A DNA stretch of 64,000 nucleotides, taken from positions 2,542,001-2,606,000 of the forward strand of contig NZ_CP061721.1 of NCBI RefSeq assembly GCF_014764445.1. The letters are read 5' to 3'. Below, piece after piece: positions 46,111 through 55,187 of the stretch. The stretch is from Pseudarthrobacter sp. BIM B-2242. GTDB lineage: Bacteria > Actinomycetota > Actinomycetes > Actinomycetales > Micrococcaceae. Made by a program: the position numbers and the translations under genes. Positions within the stretch are counted from its first letter, which is position 1. Every line of letters starts with the position of its first letter. The notes under the pieces were generated by a model. It was not told the DNA's origin and ran no database searches. It saw only the letters and a list, made by a program, of their open reading frames with translations.

Positions 46111-46917
46111 TTAGCCCAGCACTACCAGGGCGGTGGGGTCCTCCATCGGCAACGTTCCGTTGACCACAGCGGTGACGCGAAGCTCGTTCAGGGTCAGGCG
46201 TCCGCCCACGGTGGACAGGAACGCCGTATCGGAGGAGTCCCGCCCGGCGGTGATCCGCAGCATCGACTCCCGCGGGGCCAGGCCTGTGGGGTCGATGATG
46301 TGCCAGGCGCCGTCGACATACGCCTCGGCTACGGCGTGGAAATCCATGGGCGTCAGCCCGGGCGCATAGACCGCGCTGAGCCGAGCCGGGATGTCCTTGG
46401 AACGCAGCAGGGCGATAGCGAGGTGGGCGAAGTCCCGGCACACACCGCGGCGGTGCAGTAGCGTCTCCACAGCGCCGTCCGTGCCACGGGAGGAACCGCT
46501 GATGTACCTCAACTCGCCATAGACCCAGCTCCGCACGGCCTGAAGCAGTTCCACACCGTGCAGTCCGCCGAATTCGGCGTAGGCGGTGGGCAGGAGCCTG
46601 TCGGATTCCGCGTAGCGGCTGGGCCGGACGTAACGGATGAGGTCCGCCAGGGTTACCTCTTCAGGCAGGGCCTTCCCGGCCACTGTCGCAGAGTACTCAA
46701 CAGTCACTTCGGTGGGTCCGGCGAACTCCATGTAGTGGAGGCGGCCGCCGTGATGGTCTGCAAGTTCGCGTACCGGAACGGTGTCCCCTTCCGCCGTAAC
46801 GGTCAAGGATTCTTCAAACGAGGTGAAGCCGGAATTTTTGGCCACGGCGATCGCCAGGGCTGCTTTTGTATCAGCCACGGTCTTAAAGACCATGCGTGCG
46901 GCAACGGTGCGTTCCAT
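46111..46917 (-). CDS. Transglutaminase-like superfamily protein
   Basis: ATG 46917 gives 268 residues; the extra upstream frame is not family sequence. The catalytic triad is Cys160 (RRGVCRDFAHL), His194 (MDFHAVAEAYVDG) and Asp209 (IIDPTG). There is no signal peptide, so it should be cytoplasmic. Bacterial members of this branch act as proteases or amidases more often than as crosslinkers. It is transcribed in the same direction as the next lipoprotein gene, 71 bases away. Confidence 0.9.
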   Translation of the reverse strand: MERTVAARMVFKTVADTKAALAIAVAKNSGFTSFEESLTVTAEGDTVPVRELADHHGGRLHYMEFAGPTEVTVEYSATVAGKALPEEVTLADLIRYVRPSRYAESDRLLPTAYAEFGGLHGVELLQAVRSWVYGELRYISGSSRGTDGAVETLLHRRGVCRDFAHLAIALLRSKDIPARLSAVYAPGLTPMDFHAVAEAYVDGAWHIIDPTGLAPRESMLRITAGRDSSDTAFLSTVGGRLTLNELRVTAVVNGTLPMEDPTALVVLG

Positions 46918-46988
46918 GTATCTCCGGGGTGTGAGGCAGCGGCAGAACGTCCCGCTCTGTCCCGGCATTGATGGAGCCGGAGGCGGGA

Positions 46989-47807
46989 CTAGTTTTTGAT
47001 CTCCAGAGACATTAGCATCCGCTGCACGTTCGCGAAGTCCGTGCTCTCATCAACGTAGCGTGCGGCCTGGCCCAAGGTGTCAAACGGCTTGGCCGGGGCC
47101 ACTTTTTCATCAGGGGCAAAAGCCTTCAGGACACTGACGTCCCCGAAAGAATAGTCCCCTTTCCCGGCGGGACCGCGGACCACGTTGCGCAGCTCGCAGG
47201 CCTGCCCGTCCGCTCCGCCCACAATGTTGGTGATGCCGTACGAGCCGAAGTACCGGTACCCCTGGATCACGCGGAACACCACGTGCGGTGCGATGGTACC
47301 TTCTCCGGCCAACCCCGGAAGTTCCACCGGCACGCTGCTGATGACGGTGTAGGGCTTCCTGCCCGCGTCCGGGCAGGAAGAGTCCGACGGCGGCAGTCCC
47401 GTCCGCAGGGCAGCCATGTAGGTGCCGTCCTGCTTTTTCACCTCGATCTTCAGGGCACCAGCCAGTGTGCCCTCCTCGGGGGTGACAGACTGGGCAATCC
47501 ATTCCTCGGGCAGGTCAAAACTGACCGTCCGGGCGGGATCGGTGAAGGTTTTCCAGGCTGAGGCAGTGGCGGCCGGGCCGGGACTCGCGGCGCCTGATGT
47601 TTCCGGCGTCGTGGCAGGTTCCGAGGCCGGCGCAGAACCGCCGGAAGCCGACTCGCCGGGGGCGGAGGGACCGGGGGCGGTGGCCGTGCCAGGCTGCGCC
47701 GTCCACGCCGGGCCGCCGCCGTCGGGCGCGCTGCACCCCGCGGCGAGAACGCCGGCCATCAGAAGTCCCGCGGTCCGCAGTCCCCACGATGTCATTCTGA
47801 ACGTCAT
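46989..47807 (-). CDS. Putative lipoprotein of unknown function
   Basis: The 272-residue product has a lipoprotein signal (GLLMAGVLAAGC) followed by a long Pro/Ala/Ser/Gly-rich linker to about residue 85. The folded part starts near KTFTDPARTVSFDLPEEW, a phrase seen in actinobacterial secreted proteins with a PsbP/Mog1-like fold; two cysteines (DSSCPD and QACEL) could pair. Function unknown. Its promoter faces that of the DUF1684 gene. Confidence 0.78.
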   Translation of the reverse strand: MTFRMTSWGLRTAGLLMAGVLAAGCSAPDGGGPAWTAQPGTATAPGPSAPGESASGGSAPASEPATTPETSGAASPGPAATASAWKTFTDPARTVSFDLPEEWIAQSVTPEEGTLAGALKIEVKKQDGTYMAALRTGLPPSDSSCPDAGRKPYTVISSVPVELPGLAGEGTIAPHVVFRVIQGYRYFGSYGITNIVGGADGQACELRNVVRGPAGKGDYSFGDVSVLKAFAPDEKVAPAKPFDTLGQAARYVDESTDFANVQRMLMSLEIKN

Positions 47808-47900
47808 GCAGCCAGCCTAGTGGCGGTCAGCCGTGCGCCGGGGCGGTGCCGCGTGTCGCTGCCGGACTTTCCCGCTCAACTTGGGACTAGGCTTGGGGCT

Positions 47901-48563
47901 ATGTCGGTAGATCAGCATGGCGTGGACCAAGGAAGCCTGGCGGACATCTCCGCCCTCGATATTGCTGACTGGCGGCTGCGGACGTTTGCCCTCTACGACA
48001 CAGTCCGGAAGATTGCCGCGGAAAGCCCCGAGGAAGCCCACTCCCATTGGCGGCATGAACGCGACCGCATGTTCGCAACCCATCCGGCGTCCGCCCTCAC
48101 ACCGCAGGACAAGGCACAGTTCTCCGGCCTGAAGACTGCCGACTACGACCCCATTTACCGGTTTTACGTGCCACTCACCCTTGAGGGCGCGGGCCGCGAA
48201 ATGAGCGTGGAAACAGCCACCGACGGCGTGGTGCATTTTGTCCGGCTGGGCACGTTCGACCTTCCTGAACTGGGTCAGCTCGGTGTGTGGAAGCTGCATG
48301 GCTACGGCGGCGGAATTTTCGTTCCCTTCCGGGACGCCACCGCAGGTCAGCCCGGCGGGACCTACGGCGCCGGCCGGTACCTGCTGGACACCATCAAGGG
48401 TGCTTTCCATGGAGTCCAGGGCTCCGGGCCCGGCGCCGAGTTCGTCCTGGACTTCAACTTTGCCTACAACCCGTCCTGTGCTTACAACGAAGCCTGGGCC
48501 TGCCCGCTTCCCGGACCCTCGAACCGCCTGGCCGTCGAGATTCCGGTGGGCGAGCTGTACTGA
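47901..48563 (+). CDS. DUF1684 family protein
   Basis: ATG 47901 gives 220 residues; the longer frame upstream overlaps the promoter region. The family signature YGAGRYLLDTIKGAF is followed by FNFAYNPSCAYNEAWACPL with two cysteines, and the end NRLAVEIPVGE is typical. DUF1684 proteins are common in actinobacteria and Bacteroidetes and have no established role. No signal peptide is visible. It is 56 bases before an FAH-family gene on the same strand. Confidence 0.9.
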   Translation: MSVDQHGVDQGSLADISALDIADWRLRTFALYDTVRKIAAESPEEAHSHWRHERDRMFATHPASALTPQDKAQFSGLKTADYDPIYRFYVPLTLEGAGREMSVETATDGVVHFVRLGTFDLPELGQLGVWKLHGYGGGIFVPFRDATAGQPGGTYGAGRYLLDTIKGAFHGVQGSGPGAEFVLDFNFAYNPSCAYNEAWACPLPGPSNRLAVEIPVGELY

Positions 48564-48619
48564 CCGGCGTTCCCGTCACACTGCCGGCCCCTCAGCACGG
48601 CAGGACGTAGGATGTCTTC

Positions 48620-49468
48620 ATGACTCCCAGCGCTCCCCGCCGTATTGCCCGTGTCCGCCCGATCCCGGCAGCGGCTTCAGATGAGCATTTCTTCGTCGCC
48701 AACGGTTCGCCGGACTTCGGCTCCGAGGCCGGCCGGTATTGGACAGTCGTTGACTCCCCGTTCGCCGGATCCAGGGCGAACGCCACCAGCCCTGCCCGGC
48801 CCGGCTGGGAGACCGGCGACGTGGTGGGCCAGGACTCCTTCGTTTTCCTGGCCCCGTCTGTTCCCGTCAACGTCCTGGGCATGGCACACAACACCGGCCT
48901 GCCCGGCCGCGACCTTCCCCCGCAGGCGTTCCACAAAGCCGCCTCGAGCGTGATCGGACCGGGCGACGCCATCGAACTGAGCTCCACCGTGGGATACGTG
49001 GACCCGGAAGCTGAACTGACTGTCGTCGTCGGGCACACAGTCCGGGGCCTGACATTGGAGACGGCCCGGAGCGCCGTCCTAGGATTCACCATCGGCAATG
49101 ACGTCTCCGCGCGTGACCTGCAGAAATCGGACGAACTGTGGATCAGCGCCAAGAGCCAGGACACCTTCACCCCCGTTGGCCCGTGGATTGTCACCGGACT
49201 CGACGACGCAGACCTGTCCATCGGCATCGTCCACAACGGCACCGAACTGAAGCCGGCCAGCAGTGCGGACCTGGGCTGGAAGGTCGATGAAATCCTGGTC
49301 TATCTCAGCTCTTTCATGACGCTTCACGCGGGCGATCTGGTGCTCACCGGCTTCCCGGCAGAGTGCGCACGTATCCACCCCGGCGACACCGTGGTGTGCC
49401 GCGTCCAGGGCATCGGGGAACTCAGCAACCCGGTCAAGGCCGCGTCGTGGGAGGAAACCCCGGCCTGA
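48620..49468 (+). CDS. FAH-family hydrolase/isomerase
   Basis: The 282-residue product has the FAH C-terminal core: VNVLGMAHNTGLPG, then YVDPEAELTVVVG, FTIGNDVSARDLQ and TLHAGDLVLTGFPAECARI. The acidic metal ligands are kept. The usual TGTP near the end is replaced by TGFPAE, so substrate recognition may differ. The protein is longer than the FAH-family member at 12209 because of an N-terminal domain of about 80 residues. Fumarylpyruvate or similar substrates are possible. It is followed after 17 bases by a GtrA gene. Confidence 0.88.
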   Translation: MTPSAPRRIARVRPIPAAASDEHFFVANGSPDFGSEAGRYWTVVDSPFAGSRANATSPARPGWETGDVVGQDSFVFLAPSVPVNVLGMAHNTGLPGRDLPPQAFHKAASSVIGPGDAIELSSTVGYVDPEAELTVVVGHTVRGLTLETARSAVLGFTIGNDVSARDLQKSDELWISAKSQDTFTPVGPWIVTGLDDADLSIGIVHNGTELKPASSADLGWKVDEILVYLSSFMTLHAGDLVLTGFPAECARIHPGDTVVCRVQGIGELSNPVKAASWEETPA

Positions 49469-49485
49469 TCTGTCAGGCTGGATCC

Positions 49486-49977
49486 ATGGAGACCCCTGCT
49501 GCGCCCGCCGCCCGGCTGGCGCAGCAGCCCACCCGTGGCGCGCCGGCCACCCGTCACTACCCCGGCATCTTCAGGTTTCCGGTGGTGCGCCAGCTGATCC
49601 GCTTCACCGGCGTGGGCATCATCTGCACGGCATCCTCGCTGGCTCTGTACGCGTTGCTCCGCCAATGGATTGACCCGCAGCTCGCCAACGCCGCCGCGCT
49701 GATCGTCACCTCGGTTATGAACACCGCACTGAACCGCCGTCTGACGTTCAAAATCACGTCCAACCGGAAGCGGACACAGGATCACCTGAACGGTCTGATC
49801 GTGATCGTCATTGCGCTACTCATTACCGGCAGCAGCCTCGGGATCCTGCACTGGCTCCATCCACAAGCCACCGTGGCCGACGAACTCCTGACCACCACGC
49901 TCTCCGGGTTTGTTGCCACGGCCGTGCGGTTCACATTGCTTCGGCACTGGATTTTCCGCCGCGCCCGCCACATCTGA
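49486..49977 (+). CDS. GtrA-like membrane protein
   Basis: ATG 49486 gives 163 residues with four predicted membrane helices (near residues 38-60, 65-85, 97-115 and 128-147). GtrA family features are IRFTGVGIICTASSLALYAL and NTALNRRLTFKI. Members probably flip or present undecaprenyl-phosphate-linked sugars for wall or teichoic acid glycosylation. The gene is 17 bases after the FAH-family gene, but a functional link is unlikely. A very long palindrome lies just after its stop. Confidence 0.88.
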   Translation: METPAAPAARLAQQPTRGAPATRHYPGIFRFPVVRQLIRFTGVGIICTASSLALYALLRQWIDPQLANAAALIVTSVMNTALNRRLTFKITSNRKRTQDHLNGLIVIVIALLITGSSLGILHWLHPQATVADELLTTTLSGFVATAVRFTLLRHWIFRRARHI

Positions 49978-49986
49978 GCTCCCGCT

Positions 49987-50052
49987 CCCAACTAAGTAGC
50001 GCGATCTGTCGTTTTGAGGGCCCAAAACGACAGATCGCGCTACTTAGTTGGG
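49987..50052. repeat. 30-bp perfect palindrome between convergent genes
   Basis: Arms 49987-50016 and 50023-50052 are perfect 30-base inverted repeats around a 6-base loop (arms contain AACTAAGTAGCGCGATCTGT). It lies nine bases after the GtrA stop and 12 before the cysteine desulfurase stop. It would be a very strong bidirectional terminator; its length and A/T-rich ends also suggest a mobile palindromic repeat. Confidence 0.85.
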
Positions 50053-50064
50053 CTGGCCGGGGCG

Positions 50065-51222
50065 TCAGGTGCGGCCGAGGGTCCGGACGCTTCCGACGGC
50101 GGTGCCCACGGCTTCGGCGGCCGCCGCCAGTTCCTCCCTGGTCACCGATGACGTAAAACTGAACCGCACCGCCGTCTGGGCCACTTCCGCCTCAAAGCCC
50201 AGTGCGGTCAGGACCGGCGAGGGCGCATCGGAACCGGCGGCACATGCCGACCCGCTTGAGCACACCACGCCCTGCCGCTCCAGCTCGAGGAGGACCGATT
50301 CCCCGCTGGTGCCGGGAAAGCAGAACGACGCCACGGACGGCAGCCGCTCGGTCGGGTGGCCGGTGAGGACAGCGCCGGGAACGGCGTGGAGGACGTCCCG
50401 GATAAAACCGTCGCGCAGGGCCGTCACATGGTCCGCCGTCTGCAGTTGAGCGGTGTGCGCCAAAGCCAGTGCGGTGGCCAGGCCCACCGCCCCGGCCACA
50501 TTCTCGGTCCCGGACCGCTTGCCCCGCTCCTGGCCGCCGCCGTGGAGCAGCGGTTCGATACGCGTCCGGCCCCGGACGTACAGCACGCCGCAGCCTTTGG
50601 GAGCTCCCAGTTTGTGGCCGGACATGCTGAGGGCGTCCACGCCGAGCGCCTTGACGTCCACAGGCAGCCACCCTGCGGCCTGCACGGCATCGGTATGGAA
50701 GGGCACCCCGTGGGCGCGCGCCAGTTCCGCCAGCTCCGCGACCGGCTGGACGGTGCCCACTTCATTGTTGGCGTACATGATGCTGACCAGTGCCGTCTCC
50801 GGCCGGAGGACGGCCGCGAGCGCCCGGGGTGTCACCAGCCCGGTGCTGTCCACCGGAACCACGTCCACGCTGAAGCCGTGGAACCGTGCCAGGTAGTGTG
50901 CCGACTCCTCCACCGCGGGATGTTCGACGGCGCTGATCACCACCCGGTTGAGTGCCGGGTCCGCAGCCTGCCGGGCCAGGGCGATGCCCTTGACGGCCAG
51001 GTTGTCCGCCTCCGTGCCGCCAGAGGTGAAAGTCACCTCACCGGGACGGCAGCCGAGCACCTTCGCAACAGTTGCCCGGGCGTCCGCGAGCGCGGAGGCA
51101 GCGGCCTCGCCCAGGGAATGGTGGCTGGACGGGTTGCCGAATTCGCCGCTCAGGTAAGGCCACATGGCCTCGAGGACTTCGCGGCGGACGGGCGTGGTGG
51201 CGGCGGCGTCGAGGAAGATCAT
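50065..51222 (-). CDS. nadS: NifS-like cysteine desulfurase of the NAD operon
   Basis: The 385-residue protein is a fold-type I PLP enzyme. The PLP lysine is Lys204 (SGHKLGAPKG) and the persulfide cysteine is Cys327 in CSSGSAC. It is encoded ten bases after nadC, in the nrtR-nadA-nadB-nadC run. In Corynebacterium glutamicum the equivalent nadS, and in Bacillus a nifS gene, are needed for the [4Fe-4S] cluster of NadA. The same role is inferred here from context; alternative roles in tRNA thiolation are possible. Confidence 0.85.
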   Translation of the reverse strand: MIFLDAAATTPVRREVLEAMWPYLSGEFGNPSSHHSLGEAAASALADARATVAKVLGCRPGEVTFTSGGTEADNLAVKGIALARQAADPALNRVVISAVEHPAVEESAHYLARFHGFSVDVVPVDSTGLVTPRALAAVLRPETALVSIMYANNEVGTVQPVAELAELARAHGVPFHTDAVQAAGWLPVDVKALGVDALSMSGHKLGAPKGCGVLYVRGRTRIEPLLHGGGQERGKRSGTENVAGAVGLATALALAHTAQLQTADHVTALRDGFIRDVLHAVPGAVLTGHPTERLPSVASFCFPGTSGESVLLELERQGVVCSSGSACAAGSDAPSPVLTALGFEAEVAQTAVRFSFTSSVTREELAAAAEAVGTAVGSVRTLGRT

Positions 51223-51232
51223 GGCACGCCCA

Positions 51233-52102
51233 TCAGAGGTTCAGCTCGACGTCCAGGCCCAGGTCCAGTGCCGCCACGGTGTGCGTGAGCCCGCCGATGG
51301 AGATGACATCCACACCGGCGGCGGCAATCTCGGCGACGGTACTCAGGTTCACGTTGCCACTGGCTTCCACGATGGCCCGGCCGTCAACCTGCTTCACGCC
51401 GGCGCGCAGCTCATCGATGGTGAAGTTGTCCAGCATGATGGTGTCCACCCCGGCCGCGAGCACGGGTTCGATCTGATCGGTGCTGTCCACTTCCACCTCG
51501 AAGTGCGTGGTGTGCCCCAGCTGGGCCTTCGCCGCGGCCAGCAGGGCGGTGAGTTTGGCGGGGTCTCCCCCGGTCATCACGGCGAGGTGGTTGTCCTTCG
51601 CCAGCACGGCATCGGACAGGCTGTAGCGGTGGTTCGCTCCCCCGCCGCAGCGGACGGCGTACCGCTCCAGGACCCGCAGGCCGGGGGTTGTCTTGCGGGT
51701 ATCGGTGATGCGAGCCTTCGTCCCGCCGACGAGTTCCACGAACTCGGCCGTTTTGGTGGCGATGGCGCTCATGCGCTGGACCAGGTTGAGCCCGACGCGT
51801 TCAGCAAGCAGCACCGAGCGGGCGCTGCCGGTGACGCGTGCGAGGTGCGTGCCGGCGTCGAACGCTTCACCGTCGGCGAGCAGCAGCTCGACCTCCGTGT
51901 CCGGGTCCACCAGCTTCATGGCGTCGCGGAACACAGTTCCCCCGCTGAGCACGCCGGGCACCCGGGCGTTGAGCACCGCAGTGGCACGGGCGTCGGCCGG
52001 GATCAGCAGCTGGGAGGTGATGTCGCCGCTGGGCGCGTCCTCGGCAAACGCACGTTCCAGGATCTCCCGGACGGGTGCTGCAGGGAGGGTCAGGCTGGTC
52101 AT
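51233..52102 (-). CDS. nadC: Nicotinate-nucleotide pyrophosphorylase (carboxylating)
   Basis: NadC converts quinolinate and PRPP to nicotinate mononucleotide. The 289-residue product has the type II PRTase features AERVGLNLVQRMSAIAT, ARITDTRKTTPGLRVLERYA and IMLDNFTIDELR. The ATG overlaps the nadB stop (ATGA, 52099-52102), so translation is coupled. It is followed by the cysteine desulfurase gene. Confidence 0.97.
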   Translation of the reverse strand: MTSLTLPAAPVREILERAFAEDAPSGDITSQLLIPADARATAVLNARVPGVLSGGTVFRDAMKLVDPDTEVELLLADGEAFDAGTHLARVTGSARSVLLAERVGLNLVQRMSAIATKTAEFVELVGGTKARITDTRKTTPGLRVLERYAVRCGGGANHRYSLSDAVLAKDNHLAVMTGGDPAKLTALLAAAKAQLGHTTHFEVEVDSTDQIEPVLAAGVDTIMLDNFTIDELRAGVKQVDGRAIVEASGNVNLSTVAEIAAAGVDVISIGGLTHTVAALDLGLDVELNL

Positions 52103-53829
52103 TGGACGAGGCTCGCTTTCCGGCTCATGGTGTAACGCTGGTCAAAAGGTTCGACGGCGGCGGCCGGTGGCCTGCTGTCGCTGCGGTAATGCGCGCCAAG
52201 GGACTCCCGCCGCTCCCGCGCGGCGTGCACCAGCAGCTGGGCCGCCAGCAAAAGATTGGCATCCTCATGCTCGCGCACATCCAATGAGTCCGGCGCCTGC
52301 AAGGGAACAACATCAGCAGCCCAGGCCCCCAGCAACGCACCGGCCTCCCGCAACAACACCCCATCCCGGATCACCCCGGCATGGGACGTCATCAACCGCC
52401 GAAGAGCATCCCGCGAAAACCCCCCGGGAGCAGCAAACGACATCTCCCGAGGCCCAGGTGCCGGAACAGTTTCAAACAGCCAGGAAACGGGCGCGGGCGG
52501 AGTATTTTCGGTGTCCACCCGCAGCGGCGCCGAGGGGTGCGCGGCGCCTCGGTCCGGAGACAGGAACGCTTCAACCGCCCGGCGCCCGAAGACGAGTCCT
52601 TCGAGAAGCGAGTTGCTGGCCAGCCGGTTAGCGCCCTGGACCCCGGTGCAGGCAACCTCTCCCGCAGCCAGCAGCCCGGGAACCGAGGTCCTGCCATAGA
52701 GGTCGGTGACGACCCCGCCCATCCAGTAGTGCGCGGCAGGAGCCACGGGGACGGGTTCGCGGGTCCAGTCGATGCCTGCCTCGCGGGTGCGGGCGCTGAG
52801 GGTGGGAAACCTCCGGGCAAGGAAGCCCTCGCCCCGGCCGGCCTCGATCACGCGTGCGTCAAGGAACACGTGGCCGTTGGGGTCGCCGAGCGCGGCCAGG
52901 TGCAGGGCGATGCTGCGGGAGACCACATCCCGGGGGGCGAGTTCGGCGTCGGGGTGGTAGGCGGGCATGAACCGTTCGCCGTGGGCGTCCACAAGGATTG
53001 CGCCTTCGCCGCGGACGGCTTCGGAGATCAGCAGGGGCTCAGTTCCGTGGTTGCCGGCTTCGGCTTCGCGGGCCAGTACCGGCCGGACCATGCAGGTGGG
53101 ATGGAACTGGAAGAACTCGAGGTCGGCCACGGCGGCGCCGGCGCGCCAGGCGAGAGCCAGGCCGTCGGAGGTGGCAACGGCGGGGTTGGTGGTCTGGCCG
53201 AACAGCTGTCCTGCTCCTCCGGTGGCGAGGAGGACGGCGTCGCCGTGGACGCCCAGTTCACGTCCGTCGTGGAGGAAGTTTACGCCCGTCACGCGGCCTC
53301 CGCCCTGCAGCAGGGACGTCACCTGGGCCTGCCCGATGACCTGGATTTTCCCGGCCGCCCGGGCATCGAGAACGGCGCGGATGAGCGCCCCGGCCACGCG
53401 GGCGCCCGTGGCGTCTCCGCCGGCGTGCAGGATCCGCGGCGCGGAGTGGGCAGCTTCGAGACCCAGGGCGGGGTCGCCGTCGTCGTCCAGGTCAAAACGC
53501 ACGCCGAAGCGCTGCAGCCCGCCAATGTCGAAGCGGGCCTCAGTGCAGAGCACGCGGACGGCCGCTTCATTGCAGTGCCCGGCTCCGGCATTGAGCGTGT
53601 CTGCGATATGCGCGGCCACGGTATCCCCGGGCGCCGGCTCGTCCAGCACCGCGGAGATGCCGCCCTGTGCGTAGTAGGTGTTGCTGTCCGCGAGCGCGCC
53701 CTTCGTCAGCATCACCACCTCCGCACCGGCGTCGGCGGCGAGCAGCGCGGCGTACAGGCCCGCTATTCCGCTCCCGACGACGATCAGCCGCCGGGGAAGC
53801 GGCCGGGGGGCTGTGCTCTCTGCTGTCAT
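52099..53829 (-). CDS. nadB: L-aspartate oxidase
   Basis: NadB oxidises aspartate to iminoaspartate for NadA with FAD. The 576-residue product has the dinucleotide motif VVGSGIAGLYAALLAADAG, succinate dehydrogenase-like segments and the late CTGVQGANRLASNSLLEGLV. The segment from about 52240 to 52480 (C-terminal helical domain) uses T- and G-ending codons far more than its surroundings, leaving the plus strand C/A-rich. NadB proteins are often 530-545 residues, so this one is on the long side. It is coupled to nadC by a four-base overlap. Confidence 0.95.
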   Translation of the reverse strand: MTAESTAPRPLPRRLIVVGSGIAGLYAALLAADAGAEVVMLTKGALADSNTYYAQGGISAVLDEPAPGDTVAAHIADTLNAGAGHCNEAAVRVLCTEARFDIGGLQRFGVRFDLDDDGDPALGLEAAHSAPRILHAGGDATGARVAGALIRAVLDARAAGKIQVIGQAQVTSLLQGGGRVTGVNFLHDGRELGVHGDAVLLATGGAGQLFGQTTNPAVATSDGLALAWRAGAAVADLEFFQFHPTCMVRPVLAREAEAGNHGTEPLLISEAVRGEGAILVDAHGERFMPAYHPDAELAPRDVVSRSIALHLAALGDPNGHVFLDARVIEAGRGEGFLARRFPTLSARTREAGIDWTREPVPVAPAAHYWMGGVVTDLYGRTSVPGLLAAGEVACTGVQGANRLASNSLLEGLVFGRRAVEAFLSPDRGAAHPSAPLRVDTENTPPAPVSWLFETVPAPGPREMSFAAPGGFSRDALRRLMTSHAGVIRDGVLLREAGALLGAWAADVVPLQAPDSLDVREHEDANLLLAAQLLVHAARERRESLGAHYRSDSRPPAAAVEPFDQRYTMSRKASLVQ

Positions 53830-53864
53830 GGCAGGCTCGTTTCCGTTCCGGGGTTACAACGGGA

Positions 53865-55187
53865 TTACAGGGGGCGGGCGGCGAGCATACGCTCGAGGGC
53901 AATCTTGGCGTTGTCCTGGACTGAGTCGTCCACCGTGATGCGGTTGACGACCCGTCCCTCCACCAGCTCTTCCAGGACCCAGGCAAGGTAGCCGGGGTGG
54001 ATCCGGTACATCGTGGAGCACGGGCAGATGACGGGGTCCAGGCAGAAGATGGTGTGCTGCGGGTATTCGGCGGCGAGCCGGTTGACCATGTTGATCTCGG
54101 TGCCGATTGCAAAGGTGGTTGGTTCAGTGGCCGCGGCGATTGCCTTCTTGATGAAGTCGGTGGAACCGGCCGAATCGGCTGCGTCCACCACCTCCATGGG
54201 GCATTCTGGATGCACGATCACGTTGACGCCGGGGTAATCGGCGCGGGCCTTCTCGATCTGGCCGACGTTGAAGCGCTTGTGGACCGAGCAGAAGCCGTGC
54301 CAGAGGATGACGCGGGAATCGAGCAGTGCCTGCCCGTCGTTGCCGCCGAGTTCCTTGCGCGGGTTCCACATGGGCATCTGCTCCAGCGGCACGCCCATGG
54401 CTTTGGCGGTGTTGCGGCCCAGGTGCTGGTCGGGGAAGAACAGGACACGCTGGCCCCGCTCGAACGCCCACTCCAGCACCAGCTTGGCGTTGGAGGAGGT
54501 GCAGACGATGCCGCCGTTGCGGCCGCAGAAAGCCTTCAGGGCTGCCGAGGAGTTCATGTAGGTGACCGGAATGACCGGTACCCGCCCCTCGGCGTCGGCC
54601 TCGGTGCCGAAGATCTCCTCGAGCTGTTCCCAGCATTCCTCCACGGAATCCTCGTCAGCCATGTCCGCCATGGAGCAGCCGGCGGCGAGGTTGGGCAGGA
54701 TAACGGCCTGCTCCGGCGTCGAGAGGATGTCCGCTGTCTCGGCCATGAAATGCACACCGCAGAAGATGATGGCCTCGGCGTCGGGCCGGGTGAGGGCCGC
54801 GTTGGCTAGCTGGAAGGAGTCGCCCACAAAGTCCGCGTACTGGATGACTTCGTCGCGCTGGTAGAAGTGGCCCAGGACCACTGCCCGGTCGCCCAGCTTT
54901 TCCTTGGCAGCGCGGATGCGCAGGTCCAGCTCAGCATCGCTGGCGGCCTTGTATTCCTCAGGCAGCTGGCCCTGGCGCGGGGTGGCCGCCGGTGCTACGT
55001 CGGCGCTGGAGGCGCCGGGGCCGTAGGCGGGGGCGCCTGCGAGCGCTTCGGCAAGGTCGTACTCCCACGGGCCCTTGGCCAGGGCAGGGCTGCAGGTGCC
55101 GGCTGTGTCGCCCGCAGCCGCGCGCCGTGCCGCGCCTTCGGCCTGTTCGCGCGTGATCAGCTGGATGGCTGTGTTGACGCTGCTCAT
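53865..55187 (-). CDS. nadA: Quinolinate synthase
   Basis: NadA condenses iminoaspartate with dihydroxyacetone phosphate to quinolinate with a [4Fe-4S] cluster. The three ligand cysteines appear in LAAGCSMADM, NVIVHPECPMEV and LDPVICPCSTMY. The 440-residue length exceeds the 300-370 usual because of an N-terminal extension of about 80 residues, partly low-complexity, before the core that starts near DAELDLRIRAAKEKLG. The ATG overlaps the NrtR stop (ATGA). The cluster could be supplied by the cysteine desulfurase at the end of the operon. Confidence 0.95.
   Translation of the reverse strand: MSSVNTAIQLITREQAEGAARRAAAGDTAGTCSPALAKGPWEYDLAEALAGAPAYGPGASSADVAPAATPRQGQLPEEYKAASDAELDLRIRAAKEKLGDRAVVLGHFYQRDEVIQYADFVGDSFQLANAALTRPDAEAIIFCGVHFMAETADILSTPEQAVILPNLAAGCSMADMADEDSVEECWEQLEEIFGTEADAEGRVPVIPVTYMNSSAALKAFCGRNGGIVCTSSNAKLVLEWAFERGQRVLFFPDQHLGRNTAKAMGVPLEQMPMWNPRKELGGNDGQALLDSRVILWHGFCSVHKRFNVGQIEKARADYPGVNVIVHPECPMEVVDAADSAGSTDFIKKAIAAATEPTTFAIGTEINMVNRLAAEYPQHTIFCLDPVICPCSTMYRIHPGYLAWVLEELVEGRVVNRITVDDSVQDNAKIALERMLAARPL

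Noticed and set aside
49987..50052. Palindrome as an insertion sequence or attachment site
   Set aside because: There is no transposase or integrase, and no target duplication flanks it. It is left as a palindromic repeat or terminator.
52381..53991. A 536-codon plus-strand frame opposite nadB
   Set aside because: nadB has complete family motifs on the other strand; the opposing frame is low in any family signal.
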